This document shows positions 34,056 through 44,577 of a stretch of DNA of 64,000 nt, piece by piece. The notes beneath the pieces are model-generated. The model had not been told where the DNA came from, did no database searches, and worked only from the letters and a program-made list of their open reading frames with translations. The stretch comes from Rhizophagus irregularis. Its lineage: Eukaryota; Glomeromycota; Glomeromycetes; Glomerales; Glomeraceae. The stretch is from the NCBI RefSeq assembly GCF_026210795.1, contig NC_089447.1:2978501-3042500 (forward strand), given 5' to 3'. Position 1 is the first letter of the stretch; each line of letters begins with the position of its first letter. Position numbers and translations under genes: made by a program.

Positions 34056-34456
34056 TATTTGTTATCTAATTTTAAATGGTTGAAAAATTTAATAAGAAAG
34101 CATAGATATATAATTTAATTTGTAAACTACGTTCAGTTGAAGAAATTCTTATTTATATCAGATAGAAAATTGAGTTGAAAAGAGAAAAAAAAATATTTAG
34201 TTGAAATTGAAGTCTATTTATGAGATATCGGGCGGAATTAGAATTATTTAATCAAGTGATTAAGCAGAAATATTCTAATGAGGCACAAGTAGAATTATCT
34301 AGACGAATTATTGATTAATAATCTAATTATCTAGATGAATTATTGATTAATAATCTATTGATCTTTATAAAATGATGAATTATATTTTTTTCATAAAAAA
34401 ATTATCAGTCGTAAATAATATTCATTTAGAATCATAATTTAAGGATAAGATAATCA
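34056..34456. promoter_or_regulatory. divergent spacer between the transposase relic and its partner gene
   Basis: About 400 bases separating two outward-facing ATGs. AT-rich, with a partly repeated segment TCTAGA(C/T)GAATTATTGATTAATAATCTA around 34295-34362. If the two genes belong to one mobile element, this is its bidirectional promoter. Confidence 0.4.
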
Positions 34457-35824
34457 ATGACTCGTAACGAGAAAAGACAATCTAGCAGTCCTTCATACGA
34501 ATTTATAAGTTCAGATGACGAACCAGCAACAGGTAATTTAACGCTTTAACAAAATTTATAATTATTTTTTAAAAAATTAAAACTGAAGGTGATAATATTT
34601 TGTTTATTATTAAAGTAGCAATATCACCATCTGAAAAAGAACTTCTTACAGTTGTAGTAACATTACCTGATGAAAAATTAAAACTTTTAAAACGTAAAAA
34701 TAATTTTATTTTTTGGATACTATTTTAAATACTGAATTTCACGAATATTTTATAATAGCTCAAGAAAAAACAAGTCAAAAGAAACGAAAACTTGGTCCTA
34801 ACCCACTTAAAAGGCAAAAAATTTCTGAATCAATGGCTTCAAGTTCGAAAAAATCAATTGAAAATCAAGAAGACTCAGAAAGTTCTTATTACGTTGAAGA
34901 AGAAGAGATTGATGAAGCCAAAGTAAATAATATGGTCAGAATATTTGTTAATACTTTTAAGAGAAATCCCGATTTGTGGGCAAATTTCAAGAATGTTGTT
35001 GAAGAGTTATTATCTGAAGTGCCGATTACTCCAATTTCATCAACAAATTCTTCTGGCAAAGGAGGCAAAACTAGACAAATAATTACTGATGATGTAAGTA
35101 TCGTATTTAATTTATTTAGATTTTTTTATATTAACGTAATTATATTTATTAATTTTATCTTTAATTTTATATTTTTAAAGAAGAGTGGAAATAATATATC
35201 ATCTAAGAAAGATAAAGATTTTTTAATGGAATTAAAGTGTCTTTTTCTTAGAAGCCGTAACCCGTCTACTTCCACTTTACAACAAATAATCGAAAATATC
35301 TGGCCAGGATACATCATCAACTCCCCTGAATCAACCGCATATATTTCCAAAGCTCATCGATATTTTGACTCGTTCAGAAATGACTTAAATAAGAACATGA
35401 TAATACTTGCACGCCAGTTCATAAAAGACAAAGAGTATGTATAATTTTTAGTAATTCAACAACAGTTATAATTTGTTCTAATAATTTTATTATTTTTTGT
35501 AGTATTGAAATAAATGATACACTCGATAAAGATGAAATAATTAATTATGTGGATGAGGCAATTGTAAAAAAAACGCTCTCTCTTTTTTTAAAGGCTATTC
35601 ACAGCTCATCATGGAATAATACCGAATTTGTCAAAACTCTTAAAAGGTTTGTACGACATTGTTTATATTTTCACGTACAACATATTATTAATGGAGAAGA
35701 TAAGACAAGATACAGTGTAGATGTACTTGAAAAAGTCAAATCAGATAACGTTAACAATATTACGAAAGATTTACCAGTTCATAGTTTAAGTGGTTTAGAT
35801 TTAGCAAACAATGTTTTTTTGTAG
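34457..35824 (+). CDS. 354-aa protein of unknown function, probable partner of the transposase relic
   Basis: Five exons (34457-34532, 34616-34693, 34759-35093, 35181-35434, 35503-35824), all GT-AG and phase-consistent, give an unbroken 354-aa protein. I do not recognise a domain. The N-terminal third is charged and disordered (MTRNEKRQSSS, QKKRKLGPNPLKRQK as a possible nuclear signal, then an acidic EEEEIDE stretch). The C-terminal half is predicted helical: FLMELKCLFLRSRNPSTSTLQQIIENIWPGY, HRYFDSFRNDLNKNM, EAIVKKTLSLFLKAI and HCLYFHVQHI, ending PVHSLSGLDLANNVFL. It lies head to head with the degraded transposase gene, as the second gene of a two-gene DNA transposon would. A DNA-binding or accessory transposition role is only inferred. 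It could equally be an unrelated host gene. Its intact frame contrasts with its broken neighbour. Confidence 0.65.
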
Positions 35825-36251
35825 TTGAGAATTTCTTATTTTAATAGTGGCAATATTTCTGAAGTTTTGCGCACAGCTATTTTATACTTGTAGTTTATAC
35901 CTTGTAGATTTATATTCAATACCTTTTCAAATTATTTGTATTTTATAAACATTGTAATTTTATTGCTAATCCATTGCAAAAAAACGCAACAAAAAATTGA
36001 ATATTTTTAATACATCTATAAAAGCATTTTAGAAGTATCGTAAATTTAAACATTTTATTATATAAGGCTTTTGCAAGTTAAATAATGCTTATGGAATGAT
36101 TGTAAAATACATATATAATGATTTTAAATGCCTTTTTAAAAAATTGCATGTTTTAGCTAAGAATTAACAACTCAAATATAAAAATTGGTATGCAAAAAAC
36201 TTAAAAATAAGAAGAAAAGTATGGTATTTAGATTAAATGGTGAATACAGTT
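35825..36251. other. spacer to the left edge of the 986-bp element
   Basis: About 430 AT-rich bases after the 354-aa gene. It contains GGCTTTTGCAAG near 36066; a similar GGCTTGCAGAAGGCTT occurs near 30529, left of the transposase relic. These might be subterminal motifs of the proposed two-gene element, but no terminal inverted repeat could be fixed. Confidence 0.35.
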
Positions 36252-37237
36252 TAAAGATGTTAGCCGTAACTGTAATATTAAGACACAGTGTCGTATGTAA
36301 TAGGTTGCAACCTATCTACATTAAAAAGCAAAAGTTGTAATGCTGTAATTAGGTTGTAATGCCATAATTAGGTCGTAATACTGTAATTAGGTCTTAATGC
36401 CGTAACTAATCCGTAATGCCGTAATTCCGAAATTACGTATGTAATTTCGGCCAGAATTATGCACAATTTTAGCAGAAATTAACAAATATCCTAAAAAGGA
36501 AAGTGTTGTTACACAAAATTCCAGTGTCGTTCCACTAAAATCAATTTTCGTGGAACGGCTATCGCCAAAAAAGGAAAGATCTGCATTCCCGTTTTGGCTG
36601 AATTATGATTTTCGGCTGAAATTACATGTTTAAGTGAAATTACGTTAATTTCGGCCGGAATTATATTTCGGATTTCGGATTTCGGATTTTAGGAAATATG
36701 TGACCGTGTAATTTCAATTTTAAGGGGTAAATAATATCAAAAATAATAATAATAATAATTTTTTTTTTTTGTAAAAAAGTTTATATGTAAATTATGCATA
36801 AAATCATCTAATTATTAAAGATATTATGCTAATTTAATATAAATTTTTTGAAAAAAACTTAATATTTCCCACCTTCCACCCCCGACTACCCACCCCTAGG
36901 GATTTTGGTTCATTATATAATTTTTTTCTTTACACGAACGTGTATACAAAATACAAAAAAAAACGCGACGCGTCTTATGTACCCCCTAAAAATTAAAATT
37001 ACACGACATATAAACTATTGTAATTTACTTTTATAATTCATTACTTTTATTTTAAATTTTTATGCCATTAAAAATTACGACATTACAGCCTAATTATAGC
37101 ATTGCGACCTAATTACAGCATTACGACCCAATTACAGCATTACGGCCTAATTACAGTATTACGAAAAGTGTCATAACTGTAATGCTGTATGCTGTAATAT
37201 TACGGCATCAGCCAATCAATTACGGCTAACATCTTTA
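36252..37237. mobile_element. 986-bp non-autonomous hAT-like element
   Basis: The left end TAAAGATGTTAGCCGTAAC and right end (other strand) TAAAGATGTTAGCCGTAAT match for the first 18 bases. ATACAGTT flanks both sides (36244-36251 and 37238-37245), an 8-bp target duplication. Inside each end is an array of five 19-bp units of the type GTAATGCTGTAATTAGGTC (36337-36431, and in inverted orientation about 37071-37163). The centre has repeated GAAATTACG/AATTTCGG words and TTTCGGA triplets. There is no coding capacity. Subterminal arrays of short repeats are the usual transposase-binding layout in hAT elements. Confidence 0.85.
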
Positions 37238-37250
37238 ATACAGTTAAATC

Positions 37251-37957
37251 AGGACCCCAGACATCATATATATAACTCACATTTGAGTTTTAGCAAATTC
37301 AATCAAAATTAGGTTAAACTCATAATTTTAGATAAAGCAAATTGATTGAAAATTAATTAATAGTCATAATTATGAGTTTTAGCAAATTGTGTTGATTTTA
37401 CAAAGTTATTTTAATTTAACTTATCCTTTTTTTTTAACTTTTATTGATAATATTTTTAAAAATATTAGTTCAGGGTCCAAGTTATATTTTGGCCAAAATT
37501 AAGCATAATGCAGGCCAAAAACTGTCTGATTAATTTCGCAACATTTTATTTTTTAATAATTATTTATATTTAATTTATTATTTTTATTAATTATTATTTT
37601 ATCTATAATTTACACATTTTTAATTATAAATTATAAAAATTAATAGTTTAATTTATATTAATTATTTATTTTTTATTGATAATAAAAAAAAAAAGATTGT
37701 TAATTTCAGTAAATTGATAATTAAATTTACCAATCTACAAATAATTTGAATAAACTGAAATTATATTTTATTAAGCAAATTTAAACTTATATTATTTAGA
37801 ATTTTACTATACCTCATATTTTAAGTTTTAGCAAATTAGTATAAATTTAAAATGTGATAATTTGATTTTTAGCAAATTAGATCTATTTTAGCAGGAGCAA
37901 AAAGTGCTAAATTTATGCAAATCAGTTATGAGTTATATATGTGATGTTCAGGGTCCT
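37251..37957. mobile_element. 707-bp non-autonomous element abutting the 986-bp element
   Basis: The ends AGGACCCCAGACATCATATA and, on the other strand, AGGACCCTGAACATCACATA start a roughly 29-bp terminal inverted repeat with about four mismatches, continuing to TATAACTCA. GTTAAATC flanks both sides (37243-37250 and 37958-37965), an 8-bp duplication. Its left target copy overlaps the right target copy of the neighbouring element by three bases. The interior is AT-rich and non-coding, with repeated GAGTTTTAGCAAATT words. Confidence 0.8.
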
Positions 37958-38400
37958 GTTAAATCTTTATGTACTGATGAAGTTGTTTTAGGGAATTAGT
38001 ATCAGTATATTGAATTATCGGTATACAATTTACTGTATATAAATCATGTCTATTATTAAATTAACAAATAGTTAGATCTTAATAATACTAATGCTTTTAA
38101 TTGAAAATAATATTAATACATTGAATATATTATGAGTAACATAATGTGAAGCAAATACTACCTGATTAATAGGTCAAAACAATTAAATTTTGGCAACTTT
38201 ATAGTGCTAGTCTGAATTAATACTAGTGTAGCTAAAATATTGGTACATCTTTAATATATGTTATTATAAAGGAACCAAGAAAAAGTATCAGTATACGTTA
38301 CATCATGAAATTATATATAATATCAATACAATGCAGTTTTTTTATTATATGTAAAATGGGACAATGAAAATTTATTGATACAGGAAATTATTGGTACACT

Positions 38401-38429
38401 GGGGATCGGTATATAGAGGGTTGACTGTA
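38401..38429 (-). repeat. mariner/pogo-like terminal inverted repeat, single end
   Basis: On the minus strand the end reads TACAGTCAACCCTCTATATA followed by CCGATCCCC, a close match to the generic Tc1/mariner/pogo terminus. Several CGGTATACA-like words lie to its left between 38010 and 38400, possibly subterminal repeats of the same element. The opposite end was not found. Confidence 0.5.
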
Positions 38430-38441
38430 GTAGTTAGATTA

Positions 38442-38744
38442 TATGGTGGTAAAAATAATGAATAACAGAAAAGGTTAAAGGGATAGCTAGAGTATAAAAT
38501 AAATACTCAATATACAAAAATATATAGATTATATGGTGGTATTTAGATTATAATATTTAGATTATATGGTGGTATTTAGATTATATTATTTAAATTATAT
38601 GGTGGTAGCTAGATTATATAGTGGTATTTAGATTATATGATGAATTGATGATACTATAATCTAGGGCAAGTGGGATACCACCATATAATATATAAGAAAA
38701 AAAAAAGAAAAAAAAGAAATCATTATATTATATGGTGGTATCCC
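38442..38744. repeat. GATTATATGGTGGT array ending in a 20-bp perfect hairpin
   Basis: AGATTATATGGTGGT recurs about five times between 38442 and 38640. Then GGGATACCACCATATAATAT (38672-38691) and its exact reverse complement (38725-38744) enclose a 33-base purine-rich loop. The hairpin arms contain the same ATATGGTGGT word as the array. Confidence 0.7.
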
Positions 38745-40061
38745 AGTGGTATTCCACTAATGTTATTATAACATTTAATAAAATAAATATGCTATTTTTA
38801 ATAAGTAATAAGATAATGTTTATAATACTTACATAATTTCCTCATGCATGATCTCTGCATATATAATTAAATTATTTATTCCTTTACTTTTCATTATTGT
38901 TGATATATTAGTCATTTTAGTTTAAGGAGCCCATTGTTATAGTAAAGAAAGTTTAAGATCTTAAGCTAATTCTAATTTGATAAAAAACAATGTAACCCCT
39001 TTAGTTTTTAAGCTTATATATTAAGCTTATATATAAAAATCAAAAAGTTTACATAATAAAGATAAAAAATCATTTATATTTTTAATTGTACAGCATCTTT
39101 TTTTTTTACAAAATAAATAATTTCAAAAAAAAGAAAGGTGTTACTTGAAAATTTTTATGAACAATTTGATATATAAAATTATTATTGTTGCACTTTTACT
39201 ATAAAGTTGAATTCAATCATATCATGCTATTTTATTACTAATGCCAAAATCAAATTTAGTTTTTACTGAATTTTTGGTTTTCATGCAGAAAGTATGATTA
39301 AAAAAGAAAGTGCAGTTACGGTATATCATTATCATATCATTTTGTTATACTAATGCGATATTGTATTTTTAAAGTCAAGGAATTCGGTGTTCTAAACATA
39401 AATTTTTTATGTAATTGTTTATAATATCTGCACCAATCCTAAGTTTATCCATTGTAAATTAATAGATCGAATATACGTTCGAAAAATTATCGGATACAAT
39501 TGATAACCTTAGGACAAAAGAACTGAATATTTATTTGGCGTCGGTATCTTGCAAATTTCGGAGGTTTGCCATTTTGACAGGGACTGTTTAAGCGACAAAA
39601 TCCAAAGAAAGGTTAGTTGATATTTATCCGTTCTATCTTAAACCAATTTTTTGCACTTGATCATTAGTATAACATCTGAAATAAGCGATAAATAAATTTT
39701 CTATCAACATTATTTGTGTGAAACTTTTAAGGATCCAACCCGATTTTTGGTTTCATTAAAATTACGTGTCAAGATAAACCATAATTGCAAGAAACTCATC
39801 AATCATTTTAAAATGATTAACCATAATTATAAATGATTAACCATAATTGGAAGAAACTAGATTAACCATAATCGGCATAAATTTACTTTTTTTTTTAATA
39901 ATTCCACCGATCCTGACATGATTGATTTTTTTATGTAACGTTTAATTTTTCTCAATTTGGAAGATTCGGATGATTGCACTATATAAACAAATACCAGTCT
40001 TTTATTTTAAACAAATAATATTTAAAGACGTAAACCAAAATTTATCACAATCCTTTAAAAT

Positions 40062-42376
40062 ATGGAACAAGTAAAACTAACAGCTATATCAACAAAACTT
40101 TCAGAAGAAGAGGACACAGATGAGGAATCAGAATTCCTTCCGTCATTCACACAACCTACAACACTTCCACATTCGTTTTCAGCAACAACTGTAAGCGAGA
40201 ACACCGAGATATTGGACGATAAAGAATGGCTCATTAAAAGCAAGCACATTTCTACCGGAAGTTCTTCCCGAAGAAGTCATCATAATGGAGAACATGCAGG
40301 ACGTGGTCAAACTTCAGGAAATCGAAGAATGAGTCTGAATTTTGATAAATCAGAACATGTTATAAAAATGTGTGCAATGGCTTGTGCGTGTACGTTTGGG
40401 GTTGGAAGTCACTTTGCTTCACATATTATTGGACCTATGAAGGGAATATTAATGGAGGTATTGTATCTGTTATACACACTAGTTTATATGCTGATAATCT
40501 TGCAATTAATTTTAATATTAATTACCCTACTTTGCTCTTTATGATAAAAAAGCAACTTGATCTCACAAATACTCAATTTTCACTATTGGTCGCATCTCTT
40601 ACTCTATGTAATACGGTGATCCCAATAGTTTCAGGGCTTCTTGTAACAAGATTTGGAACTACTCGTAGTTCCTTGGTTATAACAACAATAATTCTATTAG
40701 GAATGATCATTTTCACTGTCGCGAGTTGGAATGGCAAAGTTGGAATTATGATCGTTGGATTTATTGTTTTTGGGTAAGAGCAATTCTTTTGATCCAATTT
40801 ATTCAAAATATTAAAAGTCTTAGAACTCAATGCTTTTATTTATATCTCAGTATGGGTTTGGCGCCTTTAACAATTGTCCAAGAAACTATTATTGTCCAAT
40901 TTTTTCAAGGAAATGGATTAGGATTCGCTTTAGCTGTTGGATTGACATTAGGGAGATTAGTAAGTATTGCAGGCTTAATAATTATATTATTTCTTTCTTT
41001 GTTTTCTACGATTTTAATATATATGAAAGTAATTATTATATAACGTATTTTATATAAATTGTTATAGGCCTCATTTATTGCTACCGTGTTGGCCGTTCCA
41101 TTATCCTTAATGGAGCCATTAACATATGTTACACCTTTCATAGTAGCCACTGCCACGTGTGCAGTGTCATGGATTATGAATATTATATATGTATATATAA
41201 TAAAACATGCCGACAATAGGAGAAATCATAACAAGGAAAGTGCTGCCTTGCATTCGGTGGTGGGAAAGAAAACTGTTCATTGGAATGCTATATTCGATTT
41301 GTCAGATATTTTTTGGTGGTTTTTGGTTGTAGGAGTTTTATTTGGAGCTGCAATGTCGCCTTTCCTTCATTTATCAAGGTTAGTTAAACATGTTTTTTAC
41401 GTGTTTCTTACTTAAACAAAATTTTTAATATGTTTAATTTGTTTTAATTGATTTAATTGATCTTGTTGGATAATTATGCAGCAATATAATTAAACATAGG
41501 TTTGATACAACAGATATTTTGGCCGCATGGGAATCTTCTGTAATATTATTATTACCAGTAATATTATATCCTTTTTTAGGATTATTTTTGGATAAATTTG
41601 GTTATAGATTATGGATATGTAAGATCATTAAAAATTTTTTTTTTTTTTAACTTGTTACACATATAATATATTTTATCTGTTTTATAGTAATATTTGGATC
41701 AGCAGCTATATCGATAACTTACTTATTGTTACTCTCACCACCACATTTAATACACCCATTTCCGCCGATATTCCTCTTCGCTGTGGCTTATGCGGCAGTT
41801 CCTCTTACTATGGTCACCCTTATTCCACTGCTCACGAAAAATGTTTCAACTGGTCTTGGACTACTGAAAAGTGTAGATAATATTGGTGCAACACTTAGTC
41901 AAACATTTGCTGGAATATTGCTAGATGCGCATATAAGACATAAAAAATATTTAATTGATGACGAGGGTATAGAATATGGTCATGAGGATGATGATTTAGT
42001 AGCCTTAAAAATGTTTGCTATATTAGGTGGTTGTTTGTTTTTGGTCTCTTTGATATTCTGGTGGATGGATAAAACGTATAAGAGAGGAAGTTTAAATGCT
42101 AAATATGAAGGTGAACATCATAATGATAATAATAATAATTATGGACACCTGAGTACTAGTGAAGAAGAAGAAGTGCATAATACAGGACAAATGCACATGA
42201 TGATTGTGGAAGATGAAATCTCTTATGTTAGGGATGCATCTTTTGAGAAAAGAAGAAGAACTCTTATTTATATGGGAATTTTAGGTATAATGATGATAAT
42301 ATGTTGGATTGTTTTTGGAGTTGTGGCTTTTGAAAAAGCTGGAACAAGTGCTTCCGACGAAAAGGAGCCGGAATAA
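40062..42376 (+). CDS. MFS transporter, MFSD1-like
   Basis: Six exons (40062-40457, 40553-40773, 40851-40959, 41068-41378, 41482-41618, 41688-42376) with in-phase GT-AG introns give a 620-aa membrane protein. About 100 cytosolic N-terminal residues are acidic and Ser-rich. They are followed by MFS helices with landmarks QLDLTNTQFSLLVASL, SGLLVTRFGTTRSS (motif-A-like loop), GLAPLTIVQETIIVQFF, GFALAVGLTLGRLASF and, in the second half, SVDNIGATLSQTFAGILLD. The long acidic/His-rich loop near residues 520-565 and a last helix at IYMGILGIMMIICWIVFGVV are also clear. The order fits the MFSD1/YCR023C-type branch, lysosomal or vacuolar carriers; animal MFSD1 exports dipeptides from lysosomes. Substrate and location here are inferred. 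N-terminal EFLPSF and DKEWLI could be acidic di-leucine-type sorting signals. Confidence 0.88.
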
Positions 42377-42688
42377 ATTATTATTTAAGAAAGACTTTTG
42401 CTTAAAAAATAGATTATATTACTTTTTATGAATAACCTACGACTTTTGAAATTCATTCCTTGTAAAAAAAAAAATAATATACAATTAAATTACCATGAAT
42501 TATAATTTAGACTTTAAATACTAATGATTAAATAATAATTTAATAAAAAATATATAAGCGTGTAATACTTAAAAACAGAGCAAGTTATAATAAATTAAAT
42601 TTTCTTTTTATTTTATTATAAATATTATAAGTACAAAGAATTAATAAATACAAAAATTATTATTGTAACAATTTTAAAGATTAATAAA
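42377..42688. other. convergent 3' spacer
   Basis: About 310 AT-rich bases between the stop codons of the MFS gene (+) and the SYAP1-like gene (-); both 3' UTRs must lie here. Nothing else is seen. Confidence 0.6.
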
Positions 42689-44166
42689 TTATGTAAATTC
42701 TTTTAATTGTTCCTCCCAATTTTCAGGAACTTCTTCGTCACCATCTTCCGTAACAACTATACCATCTGATGTATCAAAATCCTTAATCCAAGCATCTATT
42801 TTTTTTTATAAAAAATATTATCAAGATGATATCAAATTGAGTTCTAATTATAAATTATGAACATACCTGAATCTTCTCCCTTGTTTGCATCAAATAAGAC
42901 TTCTTTATTTGATAAATTCTCTTGTTGCTTATGCTTTTTTTTTGTTTCCAGCAAAATATTACAATTCAATGAGTTTACTTTAAATTTGATATAATAACAA
43001 TTTATTGTAATATAATTACCTCTTCTTTTTTCTCCTCTTGTTTTTCTGTAGTTTCCATGGATGTTGATTCTTCAATAGGATCTTTCTGAAATACTTCATT
43101 TTCTAAGACTACAGAGTCAATTGAACCTAATGAAGTTTGTTTAATTAAAGACACTCTGTAGAAATAATTCCTCCAAAACATTGGTTCCTGTACACTTAAA
43201 TTTTTTAAAAAATTATTAGTAATAATCTTCTATCAATTAATTAATTTACACAATTCAAATACTTACTGAGCTGGAACCAATTCAAAACGCATACGATTGA
43301 GATTAGGATCAGCATTCAAAGCAGCTGAAGCAGTTTGAAAATAAACATTCATATCGAATTGAAAATTTGTGTTTTCTGGTGGGGAAATTGTGAAATTTCG
43401 TTTATTCTAAAAGATGTGGTAAAATAATATATCACATAGTTTATTAAATATTGTTCTTAAGGATTAAATATGAGTATTGACAATCCCTTACTTGGGATAA
43501 AGCTAATATCTGTTGTTTAAGGCCTTCTTCATCCGGAAGTCCTACCCAAGGAGCGACGGCTTCTAAAATCGGGAATTTGAAGTATGTTAATTTAATTCTG
43601 AAATTGAATTAAAATAAATAAAACTAAAAAACTAAACAATACCTGTTCCAACATTAGGTTTGTGTGATTCTTCATTAACTTGTTTAACAAATTCTTCATG
43701 CTCGTTCTGTAGATTTCTTGTAGTTTCTTCCACTTTTTGTTGAATTGTTTTTGTTAAAGACGCGACACTAGTAAAAGCAGTTGTCGCAAATGCTGAAAAA
43801 CCAATAATTGAAAGTAGTCAGGAGATTTAAACCTCTCTAACGGATAATTCAAAAATCAATTCACTTACAAGAAAACATTGCAGTATTTACAGTTTTTGGA
43901 ACCTGCATATTTTTCACGGATTCTGGCACATTGTTCATAACGGTTGTCGGAACATTCTTTACAGCGTTAGTTAGATCTAATTTTTTCATTGCTTCCGGAA
44001 GCTCAATGTTTTTAACTGCAGCTGGAAGTTCAAATTTCTTTACGGAAATAGGAAGCTCCATATTTTTAACAGCAGATAGATCTATATTTTTTACTGCCGA
44101 GGGAAGTTCGATATCTTTAACTGCTTGAGGTATTTCAAAATTCTTGACTACTTTTGGCACTTCCAT
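42689..44166 (-). CDS. BSD-domain protein, SYAP1-like, with N-terminal 9-residue repeats
   Basis: Seven exons (43869-44166, 43643-43792, 43492-43562, 43267-43406, 43020-43194, 42867-42933, 42689-42795) give a 335-aa protein. Residues 1-97 are about ten copies of a nine-residue unit of the form V-K-N-[IFM]-E-L-P-x-A. Residues 100-150 are helical (TKTIQQKVEETTRNLQNEHEEFVKQ). The BSD domain spans about residues 155-240: PWVGLPDEEGLKQQILALSQ, then FDMNVYFQTASAAL, then the signature EPMFWRNYFYRVSLI. An acidic/Lys-rich tail ends DAWIKDFD, then NWEEQLKEF. BSD domains in SYAP1-type proteins sit on Golgi/endosome membranes and link to Akt/TORC2 signalling in animals; the role here is not known. It shares a 411-base divergent promoter with the syntaxin-6 gene. 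The exon 5 acceptor (aaatttaag|T) was chosen to keep phase. The start is the first ATG. Confidence 0.87.
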
Positions 44167-44577
44167 ATTTTAACGTATTGGTTAAAACGTTATTGGACTT
44201 TAATTGATCATAACTAAGGAATTAGATTTTCACACATTTAAACATCGAAAATCTAAATAGTACATCAATTTTGAAGACATATAGACATATATTTGGCCCG
44301 TGACACGTCTAGGCCAATTTGTTTGTTTAACATATAATACCAGTTTTGGTGAAATTATGGCGTTTACCCGCGTCTGGCCGGCATTAAGAAATCAACCATG
44401 TTTTTGAATGTTGAGAAAATAATATCACGGTGTCATGTGGTGGTAGAAAAACCGATCATCATGTGTGAAATCTGGCCAATAAAGAAATTCAACCATCAAT
44501 ATCTGGTTTATATTTTCTCTCATTCTTTAAGCCCTTCACAATAATTTCTTCCTTTGTACCTAAATGTGATATTCAAA
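44167..44577. promoter_or_regulatory. divergent promoter, SYAP1-like / syntaxin 6
   Basis: 411 bases between two outward-facing ATGs. It is less AT-rich than the surroundings and contains CCCGTGACACGTCTAGG near 44297 and ACCCGCGTCTGGCCGG near 44367. TCTGGCC occurs twice (44375, 44470), possibly a shared element. No factor can be named. Confidence 0.45.

Larger units (their letters stand above)
37966..40061. other. gene-free spacer with transposon scraps
   Basis: No gene is supported over 2.1 kb. It contains a mariner-like terminus, a GATTATATGGTGGT array with a long hairpin, copies of GATTAACCATAATT near 39825-39875, and at its right end the presumed promoter of the MFS gene. Confidence 0.55.

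Noticed and set aside
36337-37163. Evenly spaced 19-bp repeats that could suggest a CRISPR array
   Set aside because: The units are directly adjacent without spacers and occur in mirrored copies inside a transposon with target duplications, in a eukaryotic genome.
43931-44128. Antisense open frame across the SYAP1-like first exon
   Set aside because: It is the mirror of the nine-residue repeat region; the sense frame is spliced to a BSD domain.
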